Part shown: piece by piece, positions 6,193 through 14,662 of the stretch
Layout: the number at the start of each line of letters is the position of its first letter
Numbering within the stretch: position 1 is the stretch's first letter
DNA from: Akkermansiaceae bacterium UBA6138
GTDB lineage: Bacteria; Verrucomicrobiota; Verrucomicrobiia; Verrucomicrobiales; DEV007
Reading direction: 5' to 3'
Assembly: GCA_002422425.1 (NCBI GenBank)
Contig: DIVG01000049.1
Coordinates: forward strand, 1 to 36,327
DNA length: 36,327 nt
The notes under the pieces: generated by a model
What the model was told of the DNA's origin: nothing
The model's database searches: none
The model's input: only the letters and a program-made list of their open reading frames with translations
Position numbers and translations under genes: made by a program

Positions 6193-7404
6193 TCAACGCC
6201 CCCCGGCGCGGATCTCGGACCCTTCGAAGTAAATGCGGATGCGGTAGGTCGTATTCGGGCGGAACTCGATCTCGCCCGTCTGCACATTGACCCGCTCGGG
6301 GATTTTCGTGAGTTGCTTATCGACGACCGCGTGGTAACCGCGGTCGGAGAAAATATCAATGAGCATCGCCAGCGCAAGCGGATCGGCGAGAACCCCATCC
6401 TCATTGTTGATAACCGCCCGCCCCGAAATCGCGTGACGCTCGATGATGGGGATGAACTTCGCATTGATCAGTTCGGCGACGCGCTTGAAAAGGTCGCGAT
6501 GTTCGCGCGCATAGCCGTCGAGGCGGCGCACCAGCTCCTGCCGCGCATGGACAATGATCTCGTGCGCAAGCGGGATACCCCGGACGATTTCGAAAGTGGC
6601 CGGCTCAAGTTCAAGCGAACTCTGGTATTTCAGCTCCTTGATGATGTTTTGCTCAACCTCGCTGACGGGCCCCTGGGCGTTGATAAGGTGGTAGAAGAAA
6701 ACCTCACGAAGTGACTGTAGTGCTTCCCAGGTGTTTTCTTTGAAAATACGATAGCGGTGCTTCGCCGCCTCGATATCAAGGTCGGTCGCGCGCAATTCCT
6801 GGAGTTCGCCGATGCCGGTCGCCTCGACCTCTTCGTTGTGCCGTGCGATCTGGCGGCCGCGGAAGAGCTGGCGCTCCACACTCGTCTTTTCATCGACGAA
6901 GAGGACCATGACATGAATCGTCGGTCGGCGGAAGTGACTCGCGAGCGCTGTCTCGGCATACTTGCGATGGAGCGCCCCGATCTTTTTCACGAGCAGCTTC
7001 ATGCACTCGACCTGGACCTTCGTGCGGGGGAATCCGTCGAGGATGGCTCCGTCGCGGAACTCGGATTCGAGCATCTTGCGCAGCAGGATCCCCATGACCT
7101 CGCGGTCCCCCACGAGCATACCGCGGTCTTTCAGCGCCCGCGCTTCGGGGCTGTCGAGGAGCGAACTCACAATAATCGGCGGGCAGGTGAACCCGCGCGC
7201 CTTCATGATGAAGGCCGTGTTTGTCCCCTTTCCCGAACCCGGCGCGCCGCCGAGCAGGATGATCTCCTTGGGAAAACGGAGATTCTCCAGCCCGAACTCA
7301 TCGACGAGCCCCTTCCACACCGAGGTAAAAATCACCTGGGCGTCCTTGATCTCCACCTCGGTAAGATGGGCCACCTCCACCGGTTCTATCTCGGGATCAT
7401 TCAT
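6193..7404 (-). CDS. Adenylate kinase-like nucleoside monophosphate kinase with long C-terminal extension
   Basis: This 403-residue protein has an NMP-kinase core. The P-loop GGAPGSGKGT is at residues 52-61, DGFPRT at 123-128 (the NMP-binding signature of adenylate kinases) and a lid-like arginine-rich segment (ERQLFRGRQIARH) near 175-190. Family members move phosphate from ATP to AMP or a related nucleotide. A 45-residue leader precedes the P-loop, and about 190 residues follow the core. Standard adenylate kinases are about 215 residues and lack the latter. I do not recognise the extension, whose end contains beta-rich sequence (TTYRIRIYFEGSE). This may be a second, specialised enzyme rather than the housekeeping adk. 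Substrate preference cannot be read from the sequence. Confidence 0.85.
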   Translation of the reverse strand: MNDPEIEPVEVAHLTEVEIKDAQVIFTSVWKGLVDEFGLENLRFPKEIILLGGAPGSGKGTNTAFIMKARGFTCPPIIVSSLLDSPEARALKDRGMLVGDREVMGILLRKMLESEFRDGAILDGFPRTKVQVECMKLLVKKIGALHRKYAETALASHFRRPTIHVMVLFVDEKTSVERQLFRGRQIARHNEEVEATGIGELQELRATDLDIEAAKHRYRIFKENTWEALQSLREVFFYHLINAQGPVSEVEQNIIKELKYQSSLELEPATFEIVRGIPLAHEIIVHARQELVRRLDGYAREHRDLFKRVAELINAKFIPIIERHAISGRAVINNEDGVLADPLALAMLIDIFSDRGYHAVVDKQLTKIPERVNVQTGEIEFRPNTTYRIRIYFEGSEIRAGGR

Positions 7405-7703
7405 TCTCCTGCCCTCTCTCCATTTTGAAGCTCGCGCAAGCGCTATTCCTAGGCCGACCGCCCCGGACCACTCACGGTTTCACGCCGGGGTCGATGCTTT
7501 CAACAATCGACCTGCCTGTAAGGGGTTATCAAAAACGCCTTTGTCGCTCCGACGATGCCGGAGCGACACGTCCCCGCGACGCGAATCAGGAGCAGCCGGG
7601 CCAGCATAACGGGCCCTCTTCGACGGCTTTTGGCAGGTGCCCGATTCTCGCATGATCCCGTCGCGGTCGCGCAAAACGGGTGTATTCTTTTACCCCCAGC
7701 CGC
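7405..7703. other. Intergenic region with a perfect 10-bp inverted repeat
   Basis: No gene is seen here. The region separates the divergent starts of the kinase-like gene (minus) and the small gene at 7704 (plus), so promoters are expected. I cannot point to clear -35/-10 boxes. It holds the hairpin at 7542-7568 described separately. Confidence 0.5.
7542..7568. repeat. Perfect inverted repeat (hairpin)
   Basis: TGTCGCTCCG at 7542-7551 is repeated as its exact complement at 7559-7568 around a 7-nt loop. On the minus strand a five-T run follows within about 6 nt, so it could be a weak terminator. No minus-strand gene ends nearby. It could instead be an operator for one of the two divergent genes. 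Confidence 0.6.
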
Positions 7704-7994
7704 ATGCCCCCCAAGCGAAAAGTCAATGATGACGACCTCAGCGGTCCCGCTCTGGTGAAAGAGGCGGCGCGCCGGATTCGACTGGCGCGGACGCACTGGG
7801 ACGCCCACCGCAACGGAGCCTGCCGGCTCGAGCGCACCCGCGCCCTCGCCCTCTACGAACGCCTCACCCCGACCGAGAAAGATCAGATCCCACAGGTGCT
7901 GAGAGTCTGGCTGCGCTACCGGAGTGAAAAATACTTCGGCGACGATCGCACCCCGCCGGGAAGCGGGCCTCCCGGACGGGGCCGGAGAAATTAA
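7704..7994 (+). CDS. Small conserved-looking protein of unknown function
   Basis: The ATG at 7704 gives a 96-residue basic protein. It opens with a lysine/arginine-rich stretch (PPKRKV), and its core looks helical (LERTRALALYERLTPTEKDQIPQVLRVWLRYRSEKYFG). The tail is rich in proline, glycine and arginine. There is no signal peptide or membrane segment. I know of no function; the core resembles small hypothetical proteins of Verrucomicrobiota, but that is recollection, not a search. The gene converges on the peptidase gene whose stop lies 6 bp downstream. A longer start at 7680 is possible but adds little. Confidence 0.6.
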   Translation: MPPKRKVNDDDLSGPALVKEAARRIRLARTHWDAHRNGACRLERTRALALYERLTPTEKDQIPQVLRVWLRYRSEKYFGDDRTPPGSGPPGRGRRN

Positions 7995-7999
7995 GCCCT

Positions 8000-9082
8000 T
8001 CAAAAACTGGAGAGCAAACGGATTGCAGCCCTTACGGAATCAAGTGAGGCGGTCTCTTCGGCGGTGTGGTAGCCGGTCGTGGGGATCTGCAGGGTCGTGC
8101 CGGTGATACGCCCGGCGGTCGCGGCGACGAGACGACCGAGCTCGGTGCGGCCGAGAGACATGGGCTTCGTGCGCGTGAGATTTTCCGACCCGATCCAGCG
8201 ATCTTTGTAGGAATAGCGAATCCCGAGATCGAGACATTTTCCCTCAATCTCCCGGGTAAAGACCGGGTCAAACTGAGCCGAGGCATCCTTTTGCCGCAAG
8301 ACGAGCTCCTGTGCCCCGGCCGCCTCGGTCGAGGGATAGGGACTGGTGTCGAGGACGAGGAGACGACTCGTCGAAATTCCCTCGCGCAGCATCCACGAGA
8401 GGGCGTAACGCCAGCTTTTACCCGCCTCTTCCTGCGCGGTGAAGAGGGCGGTGCCGGTGAAACCGTTCCGGAAAAGATAAACGATCAGCGCGACACTGAG
8501 CACATTGTCGAGTTGGGCGGAAAGATGGGTATCAGTAACACGAAGCCGGTCGAGAAACGAGATCGGCGTTCCCGGCTGGAGAAATTCAAGCCCGCCGATT
8601 TCAAAAATCAGGTTGCGGCGATACTCGCAAAGCCGCCCCGAAGAAATCGTGCCCTGGCCCAGGTAGGTACCGGTGTAGGGCAGGTGCGCCTGGACGCGCT
8701 GCCCGGTGAAGCGGCCGGCGATGGAGGCCATCATCTGCTCGGAAACCGAGTCCCCGAAGAGTTCGCCCTGATTCCCCGCGATAAAGGCGGCATACTGGAA
8801 CTCGTTCGGCCCGGTGCAAAGCAGCCCGTGCCGGTCAATATGGGCACTGAGGACGATACTCTCGGGCGCGCGGCCGCGCGCCACCAGAACACCCATGTGG
8901 CGCTCGACCGTGACATCGACCTCCTCGAGCTCGCGCCGGAGAACGCGAAAAAAGGAGTCCTCGGTCCCGACAACGGAAGGCTCGCGGACGAGCCCCTGCA
9001 GGATCTCGACAAAATCGGCGAGGTCGTCGGCCGGACTGTTGACGGTAGCGGAGGTGAGCGAGGGGGATCGTGAAATGCTCAA
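8000..9082 (-). CDS. M42-like zinc aminopeptidase family protein
   Basis: The protein has 360 residues when started at the TTG at 9082. The frame is open further upstream without an ATG, so the start is uncertain. The metal-ligand pattern of the M20/M28/M42 clan is present: SAHIDRHG (His81, Asp83), QLDN (Asp192), TAQEEAG (Glu218/219), LDTSPYP (Asp245) and GYHTAEE (His339). The M42 order and the bridging Asp plus the Glu-Glu pair are all kept, so an active two-metal peptidase is plausible. The segment between residues 85 and 180 differs from typical M42 enzymes and probably carries the tetramerisation insert. No signal peptide is seen, so it is probably cytoplasmic. The substrate is unknown. 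Confidence 0.8.
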   Translation of the reverse strand: MSISRSPSLTSATVNSPADDLADFVEILQGLVREPSVVGTEDSFFRVLRRELEEVDVTVERHMGVLVARGRAPESIVLSAHIDRHGLLCTGPNEFQYAAFIAGNQGELFGDSVSEQMMASIAGRFTGQRVQAHLPYTGTYLGQGTISSGRLCEYRRNLIFEIGGLEFLQPGTPISFLDRLRVTDTHLSAQLDNVLSVALIVYLFRNGFTGTALFTAQEEAGKSWRYALSWMLREGISTSRLLVLDTSPYPSTEAAGAQELVLRQKDASAQFDPVFTREIEGKCLDLGIRYSYKDRWIGSENLTRTKPMSLGRTELGRLVAATAGRITGTTLQIPTTGYHTAEETASLDSVRAAIRLLSSF

Positions 9083-9150
9083 AACGTGGCGGCACCGGGT
9101 GACGGAACCGTAACGGAAGAAAGCAACTTCAATGCCGAGACCGCGCAGGA

Positions 9151-9190
9151 GTTTTGAGGATTTTGCCGATTGTCAGGCGATACTCAAAAC
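9151..9190. repeat. Inverted repeat overlapping the ssb stop codon
   Basis: GTTTTGAG (9151-9158) and CTCAAAAC (9183-9190) are complementary, with a partial inner stem between them. It sits exactly at the 3' end of ssb. There is no T-run, so it is at best an RNA-stabilising or inefficient termination hairpin. Confidence 0.4.
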
Positions 9191-9726
9191 GGGATATCGT
9201 CGTCCTCCTCGATCGGGCCGTTATGCTGAGGAGGGGCGCTCTGGCGCGGAGGCTCGGAATAAGCCTGACGCGGGGCCGACTGGGACGCCGAATCACTGCG
9301 GCTATCCTGATATTCTTCATTGGAGCCTGCCCCGCCGCCGCTATAGGATGCCTGACCGGCGCCACGGGGCTGACCGCCGCCACCCCCATCCTCGCGGCCG
9401 CCGAGAAACTGGAAATTTTCGCCGACGACTTTCAGGCGCGAGCGCTGCTGACCGGTGGTTTTATCCTCCCAAGAATCGAGTTGGAGACGCCCCTCGACGT
9501 AGAGGGGACGGCCTTTTTTCATGTATTCACCAATGACTTCGGCCTGCCGGCCCCAGAAGGTGATATCGACAAAGGTCGTTTCTTCGCGGCGCTCTCCCTC
9601 GTCGGAATTGAAGCTGCGATTGATCGCGAGGGAAATATCGGTCACTGCGGTGCCCTTCGGCGTGTAACGCACCTCGGGGTCGCGGGTGATGTTGCCCATC
9701 AACTGAACTTTATTGAGATTCGGCAT
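9184..9726 (-). CDS. ssb: Single-stranded DNA-binding protein SSB
   Basis: This 180-residue SSB binds single-stranded DNA during replication, recombination and repair and recruits partners through its C-terminal tip. The OB-fold spans residues 1 to about 108 (NKVQLMGNITRDPEVRYTPKG; FVDITFWGRQAEVIGEYMKKG; LYVEGRL; RLKVVGENFQFL). A disordered Gly/Ser/Gln/Pro-rich linker follows, ending in the acidic tip DDDIPF, which matches the canonical partner-binding tip. The ATG at 9726 gives the standard N-terminus. Its length and domain order are typical of bacterial SSB. It lies upstream of the peptidase gene on the same strand, about 100 bp apart. Confidence 0.97.
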   Translation of the reverse strand: MPNLNKVQLMGNITRDPEVRYTPKGTAVTDISLAINRSFNSDEGERREETTFVDITFWGRQAEVIGEYMKKGRPLYVEGRLQLDSWEDKTTGQQRSRLKVVGENFQFLGGREDGGGGGQPRGAGQASYSGGGAGSNEEYQDSRSDSASQSAPRQAYSEPPRQSAPPQHNGPIEEDDDIPF

Positions 9727-9784
9727 AGCGGAACCATATAAGAGTTTGACAGGAAATATCCAGCCTTTCTTTCAGCGGGCTGAC

Positions 9785-11368
9785 TTACTCCGGAACCTGC
9801 TTGGCGGCCTCCTGGGTGCCGCTGACGGGCGCGGGCGCGCCACCTGTCGGATCACCGGGCCGGGTGAGAGCGGGCGCCTCCTCAGCCGAAACCGACGGAG
9901 ACGCGGCAGGAGGCGCTGTCACCGCCTCTTCCGCGGCTTGTTTTTTCGCGATGAGATCTTCCCACCGATGCAATGCATAGCCCTCGCCAATCCCGCCGAT
10001 CTCTTCGAGGAGCTGACCGCATTTCTGGTGCCATTTCTCAAGATCAGGCGGTCCTTTTACCTCATCCGCACTTCCGGGGAAAATGAGATAAGTCACCTCC
10101 AGTTCGCTCACGGGACGATTGTATGGCGAGGCCTTTTCATTCAGCTGGCGGGCAATTCGCAGGGAGGCTTCGCCGAACTTCCAGCTTGGTCCGGCGTCTC
10201 CGGCGATGGCAGGGAAGAGCTGGTCACCGTAAACGACAACCGCATAGTCGCCGATCGCAGGTCCGAATTCATTTTCACTCCGCCTTCCGAGAAAGGACAG
10301 GGGGATGACGATGAAAGGATCCGCCTCGGCAATAAGATAGCTGCGCGCCCGCAGGTCGGAGATCTGACGCTTGTAGGTATCGATATTCTCACGGAGGAAC
10401 CGATTCCGCTCAATCCCGAGGCCGGGCTTGGCAAACTCGTCCTCAAACTCTTTCAACTTGGCTTCCCACCGTGGCAGTAGCGGATTCGGGACGCGGGTTC
10501 TTTTCCCCCATCCGTAGCTCGTAAAGGGCTGATAAAACTGCGACATGGAGATATAATCATCGAGTTCAGGCCAACGGTCGCCGTCCGATCCGTCCGAGAC
10601 GACGTCCATCTCGCCCTGGGCGAGAAGAAGCTTGCGCCCCGTCCCTGGATGCCTGATCTGCAGAACCGTCTCAAGATCGTAGAGATTGTGACGGGAGAGA
10701 ATTTCCTCGATTCGGGTGATATTTTGTTGAATACGCGAGGTTTTGAGTTCGTACAGGTGATGATAGAAAGGGGAGACTTCGGCGACTTCGACGAGTTTTT
10801 CGAAATCTTTCAGCAACCGGGGAAGATGCTCATTAATCGAAGTGAGTTCCCCGGCGGACTGATTCGGTTTCGGCACGGTGAGCTTGAGCTTCATCTCTAG
10901 CTGATAGCTCTCCTCCCGAACCCGTTCCGTCACCGCCGTTCCCCCCTGAGTGGTGACGACTTCCGTCTTTACGGGGATATCGCTCCAGAGCTTCGCGACA
11001 TCGACTTTTTTCCACGAGACGTAGCCTGAAGGCATCGGTGGGGGAACCTCTACGATCTTCTCGACGACTTTTTCCACCACCTTCTCAACCGGGATCTCAA
11101 TGACCTTTTCAACGACGAGAGGATCCGCCTTCGCCGCAGGGGGCGGCACGGCGACAGAGCCGCCTCCAAGCATGGCAATAGCCGTCTTGCGCACCGCAGG
11201 GCCTTTACCGCTGACTTTGACGATGGCGAGGGCAATCAGCAGAGTGATGCCTCCCAGCCCCACGAACCAGAAGAGATGGGCAAAAAAACCGCTCCCGCCG
11301 CGCTTCCGCGCGGATCGGCCGCCCCCCCCCTTTCCCGGTACGTCGAAAAACTCCTGCTTGTCGTTCAT
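9785..11368 (-). CDS. Membrane-anchored protein of unknown function with Val/Glu/Lys-rich coiled region
   Basis: The protein has 527 residues. After a basic, glycine-rich N-terminus (residues 1-26) there is one membrane segment at about 28-50 (FFAHLFWFVGLGGITLLIAL). A repetitive VEKV/VEKIVE stretch at about 85-108 follows, then a largely helical domain and a domain with hydrophobic strands (PFIVIPLSFLG, YAVVVYGDQLFPAI). The last 60 residues are rich in Ala, Pro and Glu. The likely topology is N-in with a large periplasmic part. I do not recognise a family, and no catalytic motif stands out. It lies 58 bp upstream of ssb on the same strand and is divergent from the cupin gene. Confidence 0.75.
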   Translation of the reverse strand: MNDKQEFFDVPGKGGGGRSARKRGGSGFFAHLFWFVGLGGITLLIALAIVKVSGKGPAVRKTAIAMLGGGSVAVPPPAAKADPLVVEKVIEIPVEKVVEKVVEKIVEVPPPMPSGYVSWKKVDVAKLWSDIPVKTEVVTTQGGTAVTERVREESYQLEMKLKLTVPKPNQSAGELTSINEHLPRLLKDFEKLVEVAEVSPFYHHLYELKTSRIQQNITRIEEILSRHNLYDLETVLQIRHPGTGRKLLLAQGEMDVVSDGSDGDRWPELDDYISMSQFYQPFTSYGWGKRTRVPNPLLPRWEAKLKEFEDEFAKPGLGIERNRFLRENIDTYKRQISDLRARSYLIAEADPFIVIPLSFLGRRSENEFGPAIGDYAVVVYGDQLFPAIAGDAGPSWKFGEASLRIARQLNEKASPYNRPVSELEVTYLIFPGSADEVKGPPDLEKWHQKCGQLLEEIGGIGEGYALHRWEDLIAKKQAAEEAVTAPPAASPSVSAEEAPALTRPGDPTGGAPAPVSGTQEAAKQVPE

Positions 11369-11414
11369 GGCTTACAAGGTAGATGGTGACCGCCCAAAAT
11401 ACTTATAGACCGAA

Positions 11415-11774
11415 ATGATCGTCAATCAACTAACGGAGCAAAGAGCCTTCACCACGGCGGACGGATCGACGATAAAAAGTCTTCTCGACCGGACGAATGC
11501 CCCGGTAGTCCGGCAGAGCCTTGCCGAAGCCGCTCTTGAGCCCGGCAGTGCCACGACAAGGCATTACCACCGCCTTAGTGAAGAAATTTATTTCATCCTG
11601 GAAGGAGAAGCCTGCATCGAAATCAACGGGGAAACACGCGATGTCACGAGGGGGGACGCCATCCTGATTCCTCCCGGTGATTGGCATCAAATCCGCGCAA
11701 CCGAAACGAGCGCATTGCGGTTTCTCTGTTGTTGCGCTCCCCCGTATTCCCACGACGACACGTATTTCGAATAG
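11415..11774 (+). CDS. Small single-domain cupin
   Basis: This 119-residue protein fits one cupin barrel. Motif 1 is HYHRLSEEIYFILEG (His50, His52, Glu56/57) and motif 2 is IPPGDWHQI (His91), giving a normal set of metal ligands. LEPGSATTRHYH at the strand start is typical of mannose-6-phosphate isomerase-like small cupins. A run of three cysteines (105-107) near the C-terminus is unusual. It may be an isomerase, a dioxygenase or simply a ligand-binding cupin; substrate cannot be inferred. It is transcribed divergently from the membrane protein gene, with only 46 bp between the two starts. Confidence 0.85.
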   Translation: MIVNQLTEQRAFTTADGSTIKSLLDRTNAPVVRQSLAEAALEPGSATTRHYHRLSEEIYFILEGEACIEINGETRDVTRGDAILIPPGDWHQIRATETSALRFLCCCAPPYSHDDTYFE

Positions 11775-11845
11775 AATTTGTTAAAAGTGCGTCTAGGCTT
11801 TGCCGCTCACGAGTTAAACGCACTGCTGAAACACACTCTCCCCCA

Positions 11846-12172
11846 ATGAACCGACCGATCCTCACCGCTCTCTCTCTCGGCATGGCCGCTTTTCTCCCGG
11901 CTTGCACTTCCAACTCATCGGCCGACCGGTTCTCCATGGGCGGTGTCCCCGCCTGGATCGCCGACGGAGCGAAGCTTCAGGATGAGCCCGCTCCCTACAA
12001 GCCCGATCCCGCCATCATCAGCCATGAGAACCAGTCAGGCCCCGTCGTTTTTGAGCTCATCACCGACAAGCGCAACTATGCCGCCCCGACGGTGAAAAAG
12101 ACTTCCCCGGTGCGCACCACCGACCCTCTTGAGCGCGGTCGTGATTCCCGGATTAAGCGCCTCTTCCGCTAA
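11846..12172 (+). CDS. Small lipoprotein of unknown function
   Basis: The ATG at 11846 gives 108 residues with a clear lipoprotein signal: a short basic start (MNRP), a hydrophobic core, and the lipobox LPAC with Cys20. The mature part is about 88 residues, rich in Pro and Asp, with no known domain (WIADGAKLQDEPAPYKPDP, then VVFELITDKRNYAAPTVKK). It is probably anchored in the outer or inner membrane. The frame is open upstream to 11681, but only the 11846 start yields a signal peptide. No function can be assigned. Confidence 0.7.
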   Translation: MNRPILTALSLGMAAFLPACTSNSSADRFSMGGVPAWIADGAKLQDEPAPYKPDPAIISHENQSGPVVFELITDKRNYAAPTVKKTSPVRTTDPLERGRDSRIKRLFR

Positions 12173-12262
12173 TTCTCTTCCGCCTCTTCTCGCCGGGACA
12201 GCTCGGCGGCAGGTCATTCCCGGCGACATCGTCCCCGGTCAGTCTCTTCAACCACCCGAACG

Positions 12263-12475
12263 ATGACACGCGAAGAAGCCATTACCCGAATCGAAGGGGC
12301 CTGCAAAACGATCGCCCTCGAAATGATGAAAATCACCCCCGCTGCTCGCCATCTCGGCGACGAGACCACCACGGGCGAGATCGTCAAGGCATCTTACCAG
12401 CTCACGATCGAGCTTGAGGTCATCAAGAAAAAACTCATTCAGCTCAAAGGGCGGGATGATTCGACATTGCTTTGA
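12263..12475 (+). CDS. Small helical protein of unknown function
   Basis: This 70-residue protein is predicted to be mostly alpha-helical (REEAITRIEGACKTIALEMM; IVKASYQLTIELEVIKKKLIQL), with regular hydrophobic spacing compatible with a coiled coil. It has no signal peptide or known motif. It lies 46 bp upstream of the exported hydrolase gene on the same strand, so the two may share a transcript. A function is not recognisable. Confidence 0.6.
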   Translation: MTREEAITRIEGACKTIALEMMKITPAARHLGDETTTGEIVKASYQLTIELEVIKKKLIQLKGRDDSTLL

Positions 12476-12521
12476 GCGGCGTGGGCTGGTAGGACAAACG
12501 TTCGACCAAAACCTCCCCCTC

Positions 12522-14657
12522 ATGTCCCCGTATCCCCTCCGCGTTCTCAAGCTCCTCGTTCCCGCTGCCTCTCTCCTCAGCACCGCTGTCTTCGCCCAGG
12601 AAGCCTCCCGCGCGGCAACCACCGCAAAACCGACCCCTCCACCGTCGGCAGTCGATCATCTCGGGATCAAACGCATCCCCCAGCCCGGTATCACGATCCC
12701 GGAAAACGATCGTGCCGAACTCGAAACGGGAGCCGCCGCCCTCGGCCAAAAGATCGAGTCTCTCCGCGGGGAATTCGCCGGGCACACCGACCGTCTCGCC
12801 CTCCTTCCCGACGTCGAAATTTTCCACAAGGCCGTCGACTGGGCGCTACGCTACGATGAATTTTTCGAAGCGAAACAAATCGGGATTGCCGGCACATTCC
12901 TCGAAATCGGTCACACACGCGCGGACGAGCTCGCGGCGGGTTCCCCCTCGTGGCTGAGTGCTTCGGGGCTTGTGGTACGGGGCTACCGCTCGGGAATCGA
13001 TGGCTCGGTGCAACCCTACGGCATGGTCATTCCCGAAGACTGGAAACCCGGCGAGGACTGCCGGCGCCGCCTTGACTTCTGGGCACACGGACGCGGGGAA
13101 AAACTCAGCGAGCTCGACTTCATCCATCAGCGGCTCAACAGCATCGGCGAATTCAACCCGCCCGGGGCATTCACCCTGCACCTCTACGGGCGCTACTGCA
13201 ATGCCAACAAGTTCGCCGGCGAAGTCGATCTCTTCGAAGCCCTCGACCACGCCCGACAGCATTATAATATCGATGAAAACCGGCTCGTGATGCGCGGCTT
13301 TTCCATGGGCGGAGCCGCCGTCTGGCAGTTCGGGACCCACTACGCGGGGATGTGGGCCGCAGTCCAGCCGGGGGCCGGATTCGCCGAGACACGCGAATTC
13401 AACAAAGTCTACGCCGAGGGCAAAACACCTCCAACCTCGTGGGAAGAGACCCTCTATCGCTGGTATGATGCTACCGACTATGTCACCAACCTCGCCAACA
13501 CCACTACCATCGCCTACTCGGGCGAGATCGACGGACAGAAGCAGGCGACTGACATCATGATCCGCTACGCCCGTCGCGAGGCCGACCAACCCAGCCCGCC
13601 CGCCGCCGAGCCGAACACGGTCAATCCCGGCGACGGCTCCGCGAGAGCAGGTGAGGCCCGCGTCGCCGGCACCTCGCCCGACCTCGCCTTCTACCACGTT
13701 ATCGGAACGCAGACACCTCACAAGATCGCCCCCGAAGCAAAGCCGGAAATCGAATCCCTCATCGATGCCGCCCTCGCGAAACGGGAGAGTTCGCACCGGA
13801 AAGTTCGCTTTGTCACCTACACCCTCATCTATCCCGAACTCGCCTGGATCAGAGTCGAAGGACTCAATAAACAATGGGAACGCAGCGAGGTCAGGGCAGA
13901 GATCACCGCCGGCAAAATCGTCGCCTCGACCAGTAACGTCACCGCCCTGCGCTTCTCGCCCGACACGGCCATCAAATCCGTCGAGCTCGATGGGGCCGAT
14001 TTCAGCGTCTCCGGCAACGATTCCGTGCTCGCCTTTCATCGAAGTGGCGGGAACTGGGTTGCAGGTCCCTCTCCTGCCAACGGCGAATACCTGACAAAAA
14101 CACCATCAATCTGCGGGCCGGTCGATCACGCCTTCATGTCCTCGTTTGTCTTTGTCCGGCCTACCGGCTCAGGCTATCACGAAAAAACCGGTGCCTGGGC
14201 CGCGAGTGAGCTCGATCACGCAATCAGCTTCTGGCGCAAGGTCTTTCGCGGCGAGGCACCAGTGAAGGATGACAGCGCCATCGCCGACGCCGATATCGCC
14301 GCCTCGAATCTCATTCTCTGGGGCGATCCTGCCTCCAATGCCGTGCTGAAAAAAATCCTGCCACAATTACCTCTCACCTGGGATGCCGCGCGGATCGTCT
14401 TAGGCGGACGTGAATACACCGCCGGGGCCGCCATGCCTATCCTTATTTTCCCGAACCCGCTCAATCCTGAAAAATACATCGTCCTCAACAGCGGCCCGAC
14501 CTTCCGGGAAGACGCCCTCCTCAACAACTCCCAGCAGATCCCGAAGATTCCCGACTGGGCCATCATCGACATCAACACCCCGGTTGACGGAAAATGGCCC
14601 GGCAAAGTCATCACAGCCGGCTTCTTCGACGAGAACTGGCGGTTGAAAACGGAATGA
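12522..14657 (+). CDS. Secreted prolyl-oligopeptidase-like alpha/beta hydrolase
   Basis: The ATG at 12522 gives 711 residues with a Sec signal peptide (hydrophobic core LLVPAASLLSTAVFA, cleavage likely after AFA). A longer frame from 12414 would bury the signal peptide and overlap the small gene upstream, so I reject it. The nucleophile elbow RGFSMGG places Ser at about residue 261, inside a hydrolase fold that begins around YGMVIPEDW. The long region after the catalytic domain carries no motif I know. It is an exported serine hydrolase, a peptidase or esterase. Comparable PVC-group proteins are annotated as prolyl oligopeptidase family, but its substrate is unknown. Confidence 0.8.
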   Translation: MSPYPLRVLKLLVPAASLLSTAVFAQEASRAATTAKPTPPPSAVDHLGIKRIPQPGITIPENDRAELETGAAALGQKIESLRGEFAGHTDRLALLPDVEIFHKAVDWALRYDEFFEAKQIGIAGTFLEIGHTRADELAAGSPSWLSASGLVVRGYRSGIDGSVQPYGMVIPEDWKPGEDCRRRLDFWAHGRGEKLSELDFIHQRLNSIGEFNPPGAFTLHLYGRYCNANKFAGEVDLFEALDHARQHYNIDENRLVMRGFSMGGAAVWQFGTHYAGMWAAVQPGAGFAETREFNKVYAEGKTPPTSWEETLYRWYDATDYVTNLANTTTIAYSGEIDGQKQATDIMIRYARREADQPSPPAAEPNTVNPGDGSARAGEARVAGTSPDLAFYHVIGTQTPHKIAPEAKPEIESLIDAALAKRESSHRKVRFVTYTLIYPELAWIRVEGLNKQWERSEVRAEITAGKIVASTSNVTALRFSPDTAIKSVELDGADFSVSGNDSVLAFHRSGGNWVAGPSPANGEYLTKTPSICGPVDHAFMSSFVFVRPTGSGYHEKTGAWAASELDHAISFWRKVFRGEAPVKDDSAIADADIAASNLILWGDPASNAVLKKILPQLPLTWDAARIVLGGREYTAGAAMPILIFPNPLNPEKYIVLNSGPTFREDALLNNSQQIPKIPDWAIIDINTPVDGKWPGKVITAGFFDENWRLKTE

Positions 14658-14662
14658 TCCCA

